NCBI GenBank assembly: GCA_013396635.1 | Contig: WBMW01000802.1 | Location: forward strand, 1,128,643-1,192,642 | Length of the DNA: 64,000 bases | Reading direction: 5' to 3' | From: Penelope pileata | Taxonomy: Eukaryota; Chordata; Aves; Galliformes; Cracidae | Shown here: positions 23,748 through 37,402 of the stretch, one piece after another | Layout: each line of letters opens with the position of its first letter | Position numbering within the stretch: the stretch's first letter is position 1 | Notes under the pieces: generated by a model | The model's input: the letters and a program-made list of their open reading frames with translations, nothing else | What the model was told of the DNA's origin: nothing | The model's database searches: none | Position numbers and translations under genes: made by a program

Positions 23748-26700
23748 TTCTGAAAAGACACTCCTAGCAATGGGATGGAGAGCAACTAAAAAGGCTGAAG
23801 CATGTATCTCCTTGATCAGCAGTATGTACTTAAATTAAGGAGAATTTAACCTATCTCCTTATTAAATGTGTTGTTTTGTGCTTGTTTTGTGAACAAGCAG
23901 CAAAGTATTAAAATTAAACATCATAAACAGCTACAAGCTTGTAGTCCTCTCAACTTCTCTGCTGTGGTATCTTCCCTCAAATTTCCTTCTCTTTTAAGAC
24001 ATTTTTATACTATTTCCTTACTTTTGGCTTGAGTGACTGGAGTCAAGCATACCTTTGTTTTGCAAAGTTTACTCAAAAACATGTTTTTGACAGAAAGGTG
24101 GAAAGCTATTAGCTTGGGGCTGGCTCAAAAAAACAAGATTATTTATTAGTTCTAATAAGATAACCAAGTCTCCATCCCTACAGCATGATCATGAATTTGG
24201 CAACAGGACCTCCACCTCTCTACATTCCACATTTTTTTTTCTTAGAGTCAGCATACCATGCTCCCCTCGTATTCGCTAACAGCTGAGCTCGCAGGTTGCA
24301 TTGCTTAAGGAACTATCATGGAATAGATTATCCACCACATTTCACCCTGGAGGTTTAACTTCTCTAGAGGTGGATGTATCAATAAGTCACCTCCAGTAAA
24401 GAGATTGTCTAGCCTGAAGAAAACAGGATGTTCGACTTCTGTTGGGCAGATTTTACAAAAAAAAATCAGCTCCCTAAAATAAAACACAGTAAATCATTAT
24501 GGGCTAAAACAGAAATCCATGAGTGACATTAGTTCCATTCATCAACAAGATCTCTCTTGAACAGATTGTTCCCCTTTCCTATACTATTATCCACATAAGA
24601 ACAAATTATATTATTATAATATTTTGTTATACTGTTTGTTAATGTTCCCTTAACTTGGTACTAATGGCTTTTCCTTTCAGAACAATGCAAGGAAGAAGCG
24701 CCTTCTCTGACAAATTAGATGTGGGAGTTATGTTAAGAGTCAGTTTTACAGCAGCAAGGAGAACAGTGAAATTTTTTAAGGTGGATGCATACAGCTATAT
24801 TTCCATCACACAACTGAAACTATACATTAAAAATCAAAGTATGTGCCTCCACATCCAAACAGGTATCATATATTAGTTCCTGTTATCCATACAAAAATAA
24901 ATATCAGAAATAGTATTTTAAAACACTGTATACTTTTATTTCTTGTATGTGTTGATCTACGCTCACCTGGTTTTGGGGTGACTCAAAATCACAGTTTTGC
25001 TTCACTGTTCACAGGGATCTGTATCTCTAGTCTTTTGGAGCAAATTAAATGTTGCTTTAGTTTATTTCAGATGTTAGGTGCACCTAGAAGCTAAAATTCC
25101 TGCCCTGTGAAAATAGCCAGGGAACATCTTAGGCACTGAAATCTTAGGATTGCATTTTTTTGCAGGAGTTGCTGTGCCAGCTCTCTGCTGCCTGTTTGAC
25201 AAATCTCTTGTGTAAAAGCATTCTCAAAAGATTACAGCTGTTCTGTGGCACTGGAGATGGCCTAAGAATTCCTGAAATTAGCTCCAAGTGGACTTGAATT
25301 TAAGTCCATGCAATGCTCTTTTTATCTTTCCCCGTTTCTAAGTATGTTGATGAAGGTGGAATATATTTTTAAAAACAAAGAAATATTTCAGTAATACATA
25401 AACATGCAAGGATAGATCTGTTTTTTTGAACAGCTAAAATGGAGAAAATAAACACAACACCCATACCAAAAGTTTAAATTCCAAATGAGTTATCATACCA
25501 AACTGCATTACAATCTGTGATGTTACTTTGTCCACTGTGATCAAACAATTGACTGCGTAGACAAAAATGTGTTATTACTGTGCTTAAATACAGTTGAAAG
25601 CTTATCAGGATAGGTTCTGAGTGTCATTCCTTTTATGGGCCTAATTTATATCATTGGTAGTCCTTCAGCTCTTTAAAGTAACTTCTTATTCAGAACGCTA
25701 CTGGTACAGAACCGGAAAATTTAGCATGTCACATTATTACTGCAATAGATAATCAAAATATAGCAATAATTTAATTGTCAATAGGAGCCCATGTATATAA
25801 TTTAAATCCTCAGAACCTTTAGTGGGAGTTTAGGCCAGGGAGGACAGTGGATGTGGAGTGAAAATAAGCTTGCCAAAATGGTTTGCATTTAGTTACAACA
25901 TTTTTTACTGTTCTAAAGTGTTCTCATGGCTACTTGTACACAACATTGATGTGGACCATTGAGAAGCAGTGGAGTTTTGTGTTTAGTATAGCCATTTCAA
26001 AAGTGTTGTTACTAACACAGCTGCCTAAAATAGACATCCCACAGCACTAGTTCATATGCTCATTTTGTAGATATATTTATTTGAACGTCAACTTCTGGGA
26101 AAAGAAAGATTCTGATATAAAAGGCTAGTTAATAATCACAGAATTTCTAGCAGCTGAAATTTCTGTAAAATCTATAAATAGTCATTTAACTGTACAATGA
26201 ATGTTTAACTGAACAGTGCTTTTTCTTGAACATAGAGTATACCAAAAATCCCAAACCAAAAATGCTTAGCCTGGTAATAAGTCTTGGACTCAGTACAGTG
26301 AGTCACTGAACTGAATAGGAATTTCAGCAGCTGAGATCTTGCTGAAATTTTTTTGGATGTTGCATTCAAAAATAGTAGAATACATTCATAAATAGCTTCA
26401 GAAACATTTGTTGTGTTGTACAAAGACTGTAGTTACTAAACCAACATTTCTTTTTTACATTTGCTAACTTAAAGGTCAACTAGCACATGCCATTGATTTT
26501 TTTTTTCAGATGCTGTAGTTAAACAGCTTCCACAAACAAATTTACTATAGGTGATTCATAGAATGCTTGCAGCAGCACCGCAGAGATTGATTTTTAATGC
26601 AGTCGATAGTCCTCCATATTTCCAAAACAACGTGTAACTAAAATAGCTCTGATACATAGAGAGTGGAACTCATGGTCACTGACATTTTCAGTCAATAATG

Positions 26701-27239
26701 TTCTTGAGAAACATCAAACAATATGTTTAAAATCAACTACAAATTCATTGCTCTTGTGGTACAAATGTAACTACTTCAGAAATAAAATAAAATAAACATT
26801 CAGGAAAACAGACATTCCTCCTCATCCCCATAACAAAAAGTCACAATAATGTATATTTCTTGTGGAGGAAGTAAATAATCGGAAATGAAGGATGGTGGCC
26901 AAAATCTCATATGGTGATACCTTGAAAACAGTGCTCATTTCCTTCCTGGTTTTCTTCAATTGCATAGGATTTATTCCTGCAGCAACTGCAGCTATGCAAC
27001 TATCAATCAAGTGAGTAAATTTTAATAATTGTTCTCTAGAAAATAGCATATTGATGTGAGTGTTTTATCTCCTACTTAAAGGTTGTTGATATAATATGGA
27101 TATTTTAACTTCTACTTTGATCTTCTACTGCAAAGCTACTTTTTTGATGCAAATCTGTTTAAATGGGAATGGTGGACAACTTCTGAATATCTGAATAAAA
27201 ATATTCAGGGATTTCTTGAAGTTGGATCTAGCTTCAAAG

Positions 27240-27316
27240 TTGACTCTGCTTCAAGTAGGAGGTAGAACCAGATGATCTCCAGAGTTTCCTTCCAACCTAA
27301 ATTATTTTATGATAAT
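27240..27316 (+). mobile_element. CR1 LINE 3'-end fragment
   Basis: A diverged CR1 tail on the plus strand. It contains CTCTGCTTCAAGTAGGAGGT, then AGATGATCTCCAGAG, TTCCTTCCAACCTAA and degenerate terminal octamers (ATTTTATG, ATAATTATG). Only the non-coding 3' end is present, as is usual for 5'-truncated CR1 insertions. The substitutions suggest an old copy. Confidence 0.85.
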
Positions 27317-28517
27317 TATGAAGTATGCTCTTCAACTTGAAGGTCTCAAGAACTCTAAAGTAAAGGTGATATCAAAGAGACACAAGGAGTCCAGTACTTA
27401 AAAGTTAATCCAATTTCTCCAGATATTTTTAAAATATGGTAGCTACATAAGTAAGGACATAATCCCAAGTCATTCTGTCTTTTACAACTGAGGTAAGGAA
27501 ATCTGGTTTCAACACAGTAAAACTATTGGAAAACTCCAGTTTTGCTTTAATACCATGAACTGTCCTTACCATATAAATTTTTATATAGGAAATATCAACA
27601 ATTTTTACTGTTTGTTAATCCCATGGGGAACACTACTGAGGGCTTTCTTCCAGATCTCATCACATACTGTGAGTTTTGCAACTTCAAATATGAAATGTTT
27701 TTTGTCATAAATTGACAACTCTTGTTCTACCCTCATCCCATGAGGCTCTTCTAAAGAAAAAGGAAATGTAGCAATCAAATTGTATGATAGGAAGTGACAG
27801 GTTGATTTGTAGCATTTAAAAGAATGATGCTATTATTTTTAGACAATTTGGTATAGCAGAAAATTTAATTCTCCATTCTGCAAACACTTCAGTGCAGTTT
27901 CAGTAGCTGAATTGCATGTTACTTATATTTTATTCATTGGAAATTTTGTCCGTACTTCCAGGAAAATAGCAAATGTCAGAACATTTTTATAGTTTCTCAT
28001 TATAACTCTCCAAATTTTCATACTATATTACTATTGAGGAAAATACGTGGGAAAGCCCTGTTTTATACTAAATAGTGTATACTTAATTACTATTAATTAA
28101 TTGGCACCTTCATTTCACTGAATTCAATAAAGAAAACAAAATATAAAGAAAGAATCTCTTGGCTTCCTTTGCTGTGCCTCTCTTTCTTCAAGAACTAGAA
28201 TAATTAATGAAATAACCACCGTGGATGTCTCTTTTCACTGCATTTGGTGTCTGATTATTTTTATGATTTACTACCATTAAATAAAACCAGATTTATTAGA
28301 AATACATTGGGTTAGTCTTGCATGCAATTTGCTTGAAAATATATCTGGGTTACCCTCACTGATGTGAAGTACAGACATCCTAGTGGTGAGCAAAGGGCAC
28401 TGAGATGCATGTCTGGTCCTCCAGTTTCCCTGCTGTTCTGGTTCTGCTTATTCTGGGGATAAGCTGAACTACGTAAAAGCAATGTGGACAGTTACTTCTC
28501 AGGCTTCTATTTTACTT

Positions 28518-28531
28518 AAAAAAAAAAAAAN
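28518..28531. other. Poly(A) run ending in an unresolved base (N)
   Basis: Thirteen A bases followed by N at 28531, then AGCAAAAAA. This is typical of a sequencing or polishing ambiguity at a homopolymer, so local length and base calls should not be trusted. Confidence 0.95.
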
Positions 28532-31500
28532 AGCAAAAAATGCCAAAAGAGCTAACGAATAGAAGGAACAACTTTTTAGGCATTTTAATCCAATAGAGGA
28601 CTTTGGATCACTGTATAACTAAAAGAATGAAGGATGACTGAAGTTTCATTTTCGAAATCAATCATCTTTCCTTTATAGGTTAAAAAAGACAATTTCTTGT
28701 CTCACTGATAAATGGCCAAATATTACCCAGACTTATAGCATTTCCCATTGTTCAATTAATCTTCTTGTATTGAATATATTTACCCTAATAGACAGTGAAA
28801 GAGAAAGAGGAAGACCTGGGAAGAGAAAAACATAAAAATTTACCATCTGAAGAAAGGGCACATTCCTGCAAAATGCCACATCTACCAAAAGTAACAAACT
28901 GCCACATTTTCATGACATAAAAAACATCAAACAAAAGGGATTTATGAAATGGATTTTTCCACATTTCTTCTAATTAGTTAAACTCAATTCCATTTTTGTG
29001 TAGTAATCCAAAATGTCAGTTATTAGTCTGAAGTTACTATTGTTCTCAGTGACTACACAGAACAACTGGGAAAGAGTCCCCAAATTCATCTGCAATGTAT
29101 ACACATACACTTTCTCTCTTGGCTTAGGATTTGGAAACACACACTTGAGGAAGAAAACTTCTAAGAAATGGAGTCTATTGCCAGCAGACCAGCTATTGCC
29201 AGTATCTGGATTAGATGTCACAGCTTCCTCTCCTCTTTGACTCTACAGCACATCTGCGAATCCTGGAGAGTAGTTGGTTTGAATTTCTCATTAATATGTT
29301 GAAGGCAGGATGACAGTAAGAGGTAAGCTACATCTAGCAGAGTATGACTCTTCATCTCTTCCTGTGAGCCACAGGCAGTCTGCAGGAGAACTGAGAACTA
29401 CCTTCAGTTCTCGTAAGTGCTAAGAGTGCTTTTCTCAGATGCAAGATAAATGTCTTGCATCTTGGGAGACTGATTGTTTTCAATTAGATTAATAATGTAG
29501 GTTTCATGAAAGTAGGCATGTTTTTTAAATGAACAAAGTCCACAATAAAATTTGCATATTCCTGCCAACCAAATATATACATATATCACTTTAATATTTG
29601 ATTCACATGTCTTAAGGAATTTTCATCTGATCTTGAGTGCTCATGCCTGAAAACTGAGGTCTGTGTGCCACGTATATGCTGTCTGTGAATTAAAAGGATT
29701 TCAGAGCTAACTCCTCTGGAAAGGAAAATGATAAAAATGATCATTGGGGAACATTAGTAAAGAACGGGCCCAAGGAATGCTGATCAGACATAAGAATTCT
29801 TTAGTTTTTTCCAACTCTAAGACATAAACTTATTGTCATATGTTATTCTCCTCTTCTTAAATTTCTGATTTTCCACTGCAGCAATGTAATCCAATTATAG
29901 TATACTTTGTTATGTGCACTGCAGAAAATCTTGTGAAGAGTGAAGTTTTAAGAACACAGAGAAGAAGTTTTCCATGGAGGCTCCTTGTGAGGTCTGGAAA
30001 TTATAAATCTATTTTAAACTCTATAAGTCCCTACCCACTGTATGACAGGTGTGTATTGTAAGAAAGAATTCTTAAATGGGTAAAACTGAATTTCTGTCCC
30101 TCTTCTGAAAACTCATTTGTGCTACAGTGCTACAATGCGTTGCCACTGAAATGGAATAAAGGTATTCCCTGTACTTATTACTGCAATAAGTAAAGGCAGA
30201 CTGCAAAGCAAAAAATCAGACTAGATGATCAGTGTTAGCTGTCTCTCCTGGGCCTGAGTTTTGTTTCACTTTGAGATGGTAAAATAACACCTCAGCTCTT
30301 CAGGGGCAGAACATAGCCAAAGCATACAAACATGCAAAATGGAACTGTTCCAGATCCAGGTATGTAGACTTGGAAAGTCTAGGAAATCATAAGACAAAAC
30401 TGTAATTTCATAACAGCCCATAGAGTCAGTAAAAGCAGAATTGTTGAGGAACATACAAGCAACGCTATAATTTTGGCTAATATTTCCACCCCAAGTGTCA
30501 TTCTCAGAGCTAAAACACCAGCCACCTGAGAAACATGAAACTGTTCTTGCACAAAAATATTCTCTGACTCAGAATAAAGCAAAGAAAGCTGTCTAATCAC
30601 ATTCAGATCAGGCACTTTCAACAGATGTTACACATAGGATCAATATTAAAGTAAATAGTTGCCATGATAACCCGTGACTATAATTATGATCTGAATAAGC
30701 AAAGAATAAAATAAAACAGAGTACCAGATGGATGGCTTTATACAAAAGCAATTTCAGACACTGTAATGTGACAATGGTGATGCGCACTGCACTCAAATAG
30801 GTGTTGCCAAATAGTTGGGCACCCAGAGCATATGTTTGAAATAACAATCAGGATTCATATTTAATGTCTAGATGGCACAGCACCATAACGCATTGTGTAC
30901 TTCATTAGGGTGAATACTAAGTCTTCAAGTACTTTGAAAACAAGAAGTTAGAGGACTATATGCATGGAAGTTTTATCCTATTGTCATACTACTCTTCTGC
31001 AAACACATGTCTTTGTGGCAGAATTTTAATTTGCATATGACAACAAAATATCCACTGCAACCATTTTTTTGAAAAAAACAAACTCCTAAAATTCACAGGA
31101 GGCATGATTTGGTTTAAGTGTTAATTGTACATAAGTGTAGAGACATGAGCATGTGTATCAAATAGTACGTTAGATAAAAAATGGAGATGAAGGCTGATTC
31201 AATCACTTATTAAAAATCAATTTTGTATTTTCTAGTGAAAAGAGATTTAATTTTCTGAACTGCTATGCAATCTCATTCTCAGAATGACATCCCTTTTATT
31301 GTCTTGTATAAAATCTAGCACAATGATCTCCTGAGCATGGAGTACCTTAGCATGCCTAAATACGAAATCTGAGCATTGAGAAGGGAGTTGCCTATTGCTA
31401 GATATTTCCAAGTGCTCCAGAGAAGGACGTCTCAAATTCTGTTCGCTTCAAAGCAATTGTTCACAGTATTATTGACTCAATGTGACTTTTCTTAATGTAT

Positions 31501-33469
31501 GTTATTCACTTTACAGATTGCTGAAAAAGTGTATACTTTGGCTGTTTTCTATAGCCAGCTCACTGTTTATATTATGAAATACTTCTCTAAACCACCTGTT
31601 ATGCAATTATAAACAAATAAGACATTGCAAACAGCAACAGTAACAAAATAGCTAAATCTACCTTTATTCTGGGTGAGATTTAGGAAAGTGCTCTGAATTC
31701 AGAGCAGAATAAAGGCTGCTCAGTTCTCTCCTGGCCCTCTTACTAAGCACACAGGGAGAGCCAGGCACATTTACACAGCAAGCTGCTGGACTCCAACAGA
31801 GCAGGAAGTTTCTTCGAGTCAGGCAGCTCAAACGGCTCTAAAGGAGGGCATACCTAAGAGTTCATAACTAAAACCTTGCTTAGTTTCATATCTCAAACTG
31901 GAAGTGTTTGTATCCAGACCTAAACTAACTTTCCAAAGATCAAAGTCCAAATTAGGAAACAGAAGCAAAAAATGGGACAAAACCAAGTAAACATCTATTT
32001 AGAGGTATGCTTGAGGACACTGTCTTTTCAGTAATTGCTCTTGATTTACCTGCGCTGCAATCTGTGGTGTTATGTAGAGAAATCCAAGCTAACTGTAAAC
32101 CAGCTCTTCCAGCACAAGCAGTCTGGTCACAACAGAACGGAGCTCTTGACAGTTTAAATTCTCCTTCATTTTGTTACTAGGTAGGGATTTTCCTGGGATG
32201 TGAAATTGTTCTTTCAGGATTTTTCGTTCTAAAAGTCTGACAAGAACATGGATAACGCTTTACCCTTTTGTTTGATTTAGCCCTGGCACAAACATATCTA
32301 AAATAAGGGAAATTCAATTTGTGGCCCTTTCTCGTATGGGGGTTGAGAAGCACAGTGGTGTCACATCTGCCCCAGATGTTCATATGTCAAAATGGCAAAA
32401 TGCTGTGGTGTTGGCCAGAAACAGGTAGGAACAGCAGGTAGGAAATCCTCATGTTAATGTTACTGATTAAACTCTTATAGTATGACAGCCTCCAAAAAGT
32501 TAAGGCTAATTAAGCCAAGAAATGACATTTTTTTGGACCTTTCAGGATGAAGTACTGTGGCTCAAAGCTCACAGATTAAACTGCGGGAAACAGGATCCTC
32601 TTTGCTTCTAAGAGAAAGCATCCACACAGGGGTTTACTGTGTTTTAACTTAACTTTCCTGAGTGCCCTGATGTCAGCAATCCCTCAGCTAGACACAAGAC
32701 TTCATGCAGAGAGAAATGACATCAGGCCAGACAAGGAAGGCAGAGCCCTTCCTAGAGCAGCGCGGAGCTAGTCTGATGACACTACACCAGCAAGGTGCAC
32801 TCCACGACTGATTACACTGCAGCATACCTGCTGCTTTAATAAGACTTTTCCTCTTAGAAGAAATAACTAACAATGTCACTTTGTGGGGTGGCTTTCTCAC
32901 AACTTTCAATAGTTGACACTTGTAAATGACTTCCACCGGTGACCTAAATTAAACTCAATGAGAACTCAATGCTCACAGCTTCAGAGTCTCCTCTGTGCAT
33001 GTTCAGCTTCACCTGCATCATCTGAGGCAAGTTGTTTGACTCATTTGAACGCAGAAGTACCAGCACTGAATTAATTCCCACAAGTGCACGTATATATGGA
33101 TGCCACTGTTCTATGACTGAGCTTTGGTCAAACTTACTGCTTCTTTGTTGCCCTCATCTCTGAATATCACTCATGATGGAAGTACAAATCTCTGATGTCT
33201 AAACCACTTATTTTAAGTACTGTTTATTTAAAGTCAAAATAATTTATTTTAACAAGATCAGGATTGAAGATTTATTTATTACACTTAAAACACAATTGTC
33301 CTGTAAGATTTGATGAAAGCATATAGGTATTATTTCATAGTCAGAGAAAATGAGGAAAACTGAAATTCAGAATTTCCCTGCTCCTGTTTCTATTCTATGA
33401 TAATTTCAGTACCGTTCTAAAGTCCGCTCAAATTCCTAATTTCAGTGTAGCCTCTCTTTCCTATCCTCT

Positions 33470-33551
33470 TCATCTAGCTTGTGTACTGTCTGCAGTTCTC
33501 CTTACTTCTCTTCCTCTCTCCTTTTCCCCTCCCTTCACTTCTCTTTTTCTA
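33470..33551. repeat. Pyrimidine-rich low-complexity block
   Basis: About 80 bases dominated by CT/TTCC units, with short interruptions such as GTGTACTGTCTGCAG. No acceptor-plus-exon arrangement is evident after it. Confidence 0.7.
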
Positions 33552-34016
33552 CTATGCTCTCAAAAGCCTTTTACCTTCGGTCACTACCAATCTGTCTCCT
33601 AAGGCACTAAATCAGTGCCTGTGGAAGCTGATCCTTCCCTGACTGACTGCTGCTGCTGTAAGTGCCAATTCAGCTCGGCAGGAGGCTGGCGGCCAGATGG
33701 CAGCAGTAGGACACTTTTAAAATCTGTGATTCTTCAGTGTCCCTGTGGAAAGGGTGGGCTTGCAAGATCTTATGTTCTTGTATTAAAAATTAATGTTGGA
33801 GAGATTTGTTTATTTGTAGTGTTATCAGTATAGGTTGCCCAAACCCTGAAAATATTGTTTCATAATACATTTATGAAAGCTAAGAGAAATGCTTTCGGAA
33901 GAAACTGACATCCTGTGAAATATTCCTACCTGTGTATTTTGTCAGAAAACTTGATCTCAGACTGTGGCTAAATAATGTCAATTTGTGAATAATCCTGGAG
34001 AGAAATTCAGCCTCAC

Positions 34017-34061
34017 CTGTGTTCTGATATTAGCCAAAGTCACAGTTTCCCCAGTGTTTGC
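34017..34061 (-). other. Possible 45-nt micro-exon
   Basis: On the minus strand, TTGCATTCCATCCCCAG ends at 34062 and ACACAG|GTGAGG begins the putative intron at 34016. Between them are exactly 15 open codons (ANTGETVTLANIRTQ). Both splice sites match consensus well. Segments this short with good sites arise readily by chance, and the peptide is not recognised. Confidence 0.15.
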
Positions 34062-34489
34062 CTGGGGATGGAATGCAACACAGCAAATTGTGACACATGG
34101 GTGTGTTCAGGTCTGGGACACCAAGGCAAAACCTGGCGGTGGAGGCTGCAGGCACGGTGTCGGTAAATCCCAGAGGAAATAACTGCTTCACAGTCAGGGC
34201 TCTTGTGAAGAAACCACACACAGAATTAGAGAGCTTGAATCTTGCAGCCCACATGAGATTTTGGCATATGCTGCAGAGTGAAAATACAGTACAATTCTGC
34301 TCTTGGAGAGATTTTATCAACTGTGCCTGTGGAGGAAAGCTGCCCTACTCTTGAAATTATTAAGTCATGTTAAAACAGACAATGAGGCAAATTTGATATT
34401 CATCAGAATGTATTGAAATATTGAAAAAAATATCAACTACTTAATAGCAAATACTTGGTGCTGTAGTCCTTTCTGGAGAAGAAAAACAG

Positions 34490-34684
34490 GAAATACTTTT
34501 CCTCTGTGAGGGTGACTGAGTACTATCACAGGATTCCCATAGAGGTCGCAATCCCTGAAGATCTTCAAAAGCTACCTATATATGGGCCTGGGCACCCTGC
34601 TCTGGGTCTCTCTGCTTGAGCAGGTGTCGGTCTGGAAGAATTCAGAGGTCCATTCCAACCTCAGACAGTCTGTGATTCTCTGAC
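34490..34684 (+). mobile_element. CR1 LINE 3'-end fragment
   Basis: An old CR1 copy on the plus strand. Diagnostic stretches in order are TGTGAGGGTGACTGAG, a degenerate AGAGGT...CCTGAAGAT region (corresponding to the PREVV...PSLE codons near the end of ORF2), GGGCACCCTGCTCTGGG, CTGCTTGAGCAGG, CAGAGGTCCATTCCAACCTCAG and a terminal CTGTGATTCTCTG. The reading frame is destroyed by substitutions and small indels. The 5' part of the element is missing. Confidence 0.9.
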
Positions 34685-35675
34685 TGAAAATATGGGCTCT
34701 GAGAGGTCTATGGCAGCAGTAGCATGAGAAGGAATTTTCTGATCTCAGGCCTACTGGTGTAAAACCTTATGTATGACTTTTACAGTGGTACAGTGATACC
34801 AAGTTCTGTTTTATTTCTTGCATGGAAGAAACTGTAAGGCCTTGCAGAACAGAAAGGAATGGATTATCTTAGACTACAATAATGCAATTAATAACTTAAT
34901 CTGCCTTTATCTAGATTTTGTATGATTTTCATTGTTAGAGCTTTCAATAGATGTGAAGATTAAACATTAAAAAAACAAACATACTGTTCTCCAGGCGTAT
35001 GCCTCCAAGCTTATGCATGTGGCTACTTAGAATTTCTCTTTATTCTATTTCCTGCCCACACAGTTTCCCTGAACCATTGCTCAATCTACCCTTACTGTCT
35101 TTTGTTCACAATCCTTTTAGTATTGCAAAAAAGCTTCTCATGACTAAGGCCATTGTCTCAAGGCCTCCCTTGAATGTTGAATGCACTTTAGCTCAATTTT
35201 CAGATGACTAGGTAAGATCATTCTTGACCAGTTCCTGTGGTCTCTTTTCAACACCAGAAACATGAAATTTTTCACCTGTGGTAACTATAAGACACTCTGT
35301 AGATAGAAAAAATATGGTGAAAATGCAGTGAAAAAAAGACTGTGAAGTTGCAAGGTGGTGAATCATTAAGGTCAACATTTCAACCTTCCCTACTCTATGT
35401 TATAGGAAAACCAAAGTGCTTTGTCTTCTTTCACACACAGGGTAACTCTCATACTTTAGCCTAAAGGAAAAAGAAAAAAACATATAGCTTTAGGTCAGTG
35501 AAGACATGATTTTGTTTTGTGTTTTGCTTAATCTTTCTGAAGATTGAATTATTTTGACACTAAAAAAGAACAGTTTAAAAGGCAAGAAGTCAAGTACATT
35601 TTGACCTTTGAAATTTCAAAATGTTATTACCTGTGATTAACCACCAATTGCAAATTAAAGTCAATTTACTGTTTC
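34685..35675. other. Spacer between CR1 fragments
   Basis: AT-rich sequence without a recognisable gene or repeat. Confidence 0.6.
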
Positions 35676-35938
35676 ACAGAATCATCTAAGTAGGAAAAGA
35701 TCTTCAAGATCATCAAGACCAACCATTAACCTCACCTACTGAGTGCCATCAGTAGATCATGTCTGTTAGTATCACTTCCACACATCTCTGGAATACCTCC
35801 AGTGATGGGGATTCTGCCTCTTTCCTGGGCAGCCTGTTCCAATGGCTTGATCACCCTCTCTGTGAAGAAATTGCTCTTAGTGTCCAATCTAAACCTTCCA
35901 TGGCACAATGTGAGATGATTTCCTCATGTCATATCCCC
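35676..35938 (-). mobile_element. CR1 LINE 3'-end fragment
   Basis: A minus-strand CR1. Read on the plus strand it starts with CACAGAATCATCTAAGTAGG (complement of the 3' octamer region) and GATCATCAAGACCAACCATT. It continues with CTCCAGTGATGGGGATTC, GGGCAGCCTGTTCCAATGGC and CACTCTCTGTGAAGAAATTG, and ends near TCCTCATGTCATAT. The order matches the 3' end of an older CR1 subfamily than the copy at 37.4 kb. A 60-codon plus-strand frame here is an antisense artefact of the element. Confidence 0.95.
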
Positions 35939-37377
35939 TGAAATTTAATAAATTCTATGACTTTAACATAAATAAATATCATCTTCGTTCTTGAAGCAGC
36001 AGGCCTTTCTGTAATAACATATTGACTTCTGTGTCCTGGATCCTTTGATGTTTGTCCAACATTACTGTTATCCTTATGCTTTCCCCCTTCTCAAGTTGAC
36101 TGTATTTTTTTTATCAGCTATCTGAAAAACAGTTTCCTGCTATGATCTCTTTGGGGGCCTCACTGGTAGACTTAACTGTCACTTATGTAGCTGACATTCA
36201 GTAGCCATGGTCAGACCTTTTAAACTTTAAAATCTGAAATTAGATCAGTGGACGTAGAGTAACAAGCAAAAGCAATTTTAGAAATACCCTTCAAAATTTC
36301 TTTCTCTTTCTTGAAGTCAGCTCTCAGTCAAGAAAATCTTAGTGTTTCCTGGAAAGTGTAAAGTTTAAGGCAAATTTCTTGTAAGGAAAGAATATAAGCC
36401 AATTCAATGACAAGTCAGTGTTTGAAGCTTTTCCATCTCCCTAGACAGTTCTAGTGCTCTAGTCACTTTAATATTAAAATGCTTTACAGTAAGTCCTTGA
36501 TCATCATCTAGTTTGATCAAAACAAACCTTTCTTTCATCTATTTCCTTATATGTGAATGAAAATGAAGAGATCTATACAAAAAATGGTTTAAATATTTCA
36601 ACAATGGGAAAAACTATTGTTTTGTCAGTGTCTTCCCTACACCTGGGCAGCATATGGATTTTATGGATTTTGGATTTTGATTCTTTTCAATCAAAAATAT
36701 AATTCCTGTTTTCTACAAATTGATCTTTGTAAAATGGCTTCCAGCTGAGATAAGCTTACTACAGCTTTCCTTGCTTGGAAGTTCATTTGGTAACACTAGC
36801 CTATGCACATAAAAAGGTATCTTTACAGTTGTTCCATAAGCTGGATTGAAGAAGCTAACACTTTATATATTATGAGTCATATTCTGGGCTGCTGAAGTCA
36901 ATGGAAATTCTTCCTATTAAATTTAGGATAAAGGAGTCGGTATTTCACTCTGTACAAACATCTAAGTTTTTAAAATTTAGTATAAAATATAAGAAAGCCA
37001 TGCCAACTACATTAACAAAGGACTACCCAGTAGAAAAATATGAATTTTACCATACATATCAAATAATTAAATCTCTTGTCAGAAAATAACTTTAGGAAAT
37101 GAAAACAGCAGAACATCACTTTTGACCCAGCCCTAAACATTCTTAAATAGTTGGCTTTTGTCAATGGACAGAAATATCATCTAAAATGTACGACTGTAGG
37201 ACTTACAAAGTGTTGAACAGAACCAAGAACAACTTAGATTGAAATGATACGCATTTCTGTTTTCATTGAAGTTTCCTCTGAAAGTTTCAACTTGTAATCA
37301 ACATTTCAACATAAACATTTTAATGGAAAATAAGAATTTGTGGAAAGAAGCCAACCTTTCCAGGCAAAAGTGTTTCC
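35939..37377. other. Spacer between CR1 fragments
   Basis: AT-rich unique sequence, no gene or repeat recognised. Short ATGGATTTT duplications occur at 36654-36680. Confidence 0.6.
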
Positions 37378-37393
37378 TTTTTTTTTTTTTTTT
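37378..37393. repeat. Poly(T) homopolymer, 16 bp
   Basis: Sixteen T bases directly beside the 3' end of the minus-strand CR1 at 37403. CR1 elements do not carry poly(A), so the run is probably genomic and may have been part of the insertion target. Confidence 0.9.
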
Positions 37394-37402
37394 CAAAATG
37401 TT

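Larger units (their letters stand above)
21458..27239. other. AT-rich unique sequence with one dispersed repeat pair
   Basis: No gene is recognised. T-rich low-complexity sequence lies at 21551-21588. Two related segments at 22843 and 23684 are annotated separately. A pyrimidine-rich acceptor-like site near 24681 is followed by stops in two frames and by no clear donor. Confidence 0.6.
27317..34489. other. AT-rich unique sequence, no gene seen
   Basis: No gene or further transposon is supported. The stretch contains the only ambiguous base of the window (28531) beside a 13-A run, and a pyrimidine-rich block at 33470-33551. A minimal splice-bounded 45-nt segment at 34061-34017 on the minus strand is listed separately. 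Frames around 33985-34354 are open on both strands but unrecognised. Confidence 0.6.

Noticed and set aside
30215..30260. CAGACTAGATGATC resembling the CR1 tail
   Set aside because: The diagnostic CCCTTCCAACC and terminal octamer that should follow are missing.
33985..34354. Three overlapping frames of 65-96 codons on both strands
   Set aside because: No recognisable protein. Only the 45-nt splice-bounded piece on the minus strand was kept, at low confidence.
35759..35941. 60-codon plus-strand frame starting MSVSITSTHLW
   Set aside because: Antisense translation of the CR1 fragment at 35676-35938.
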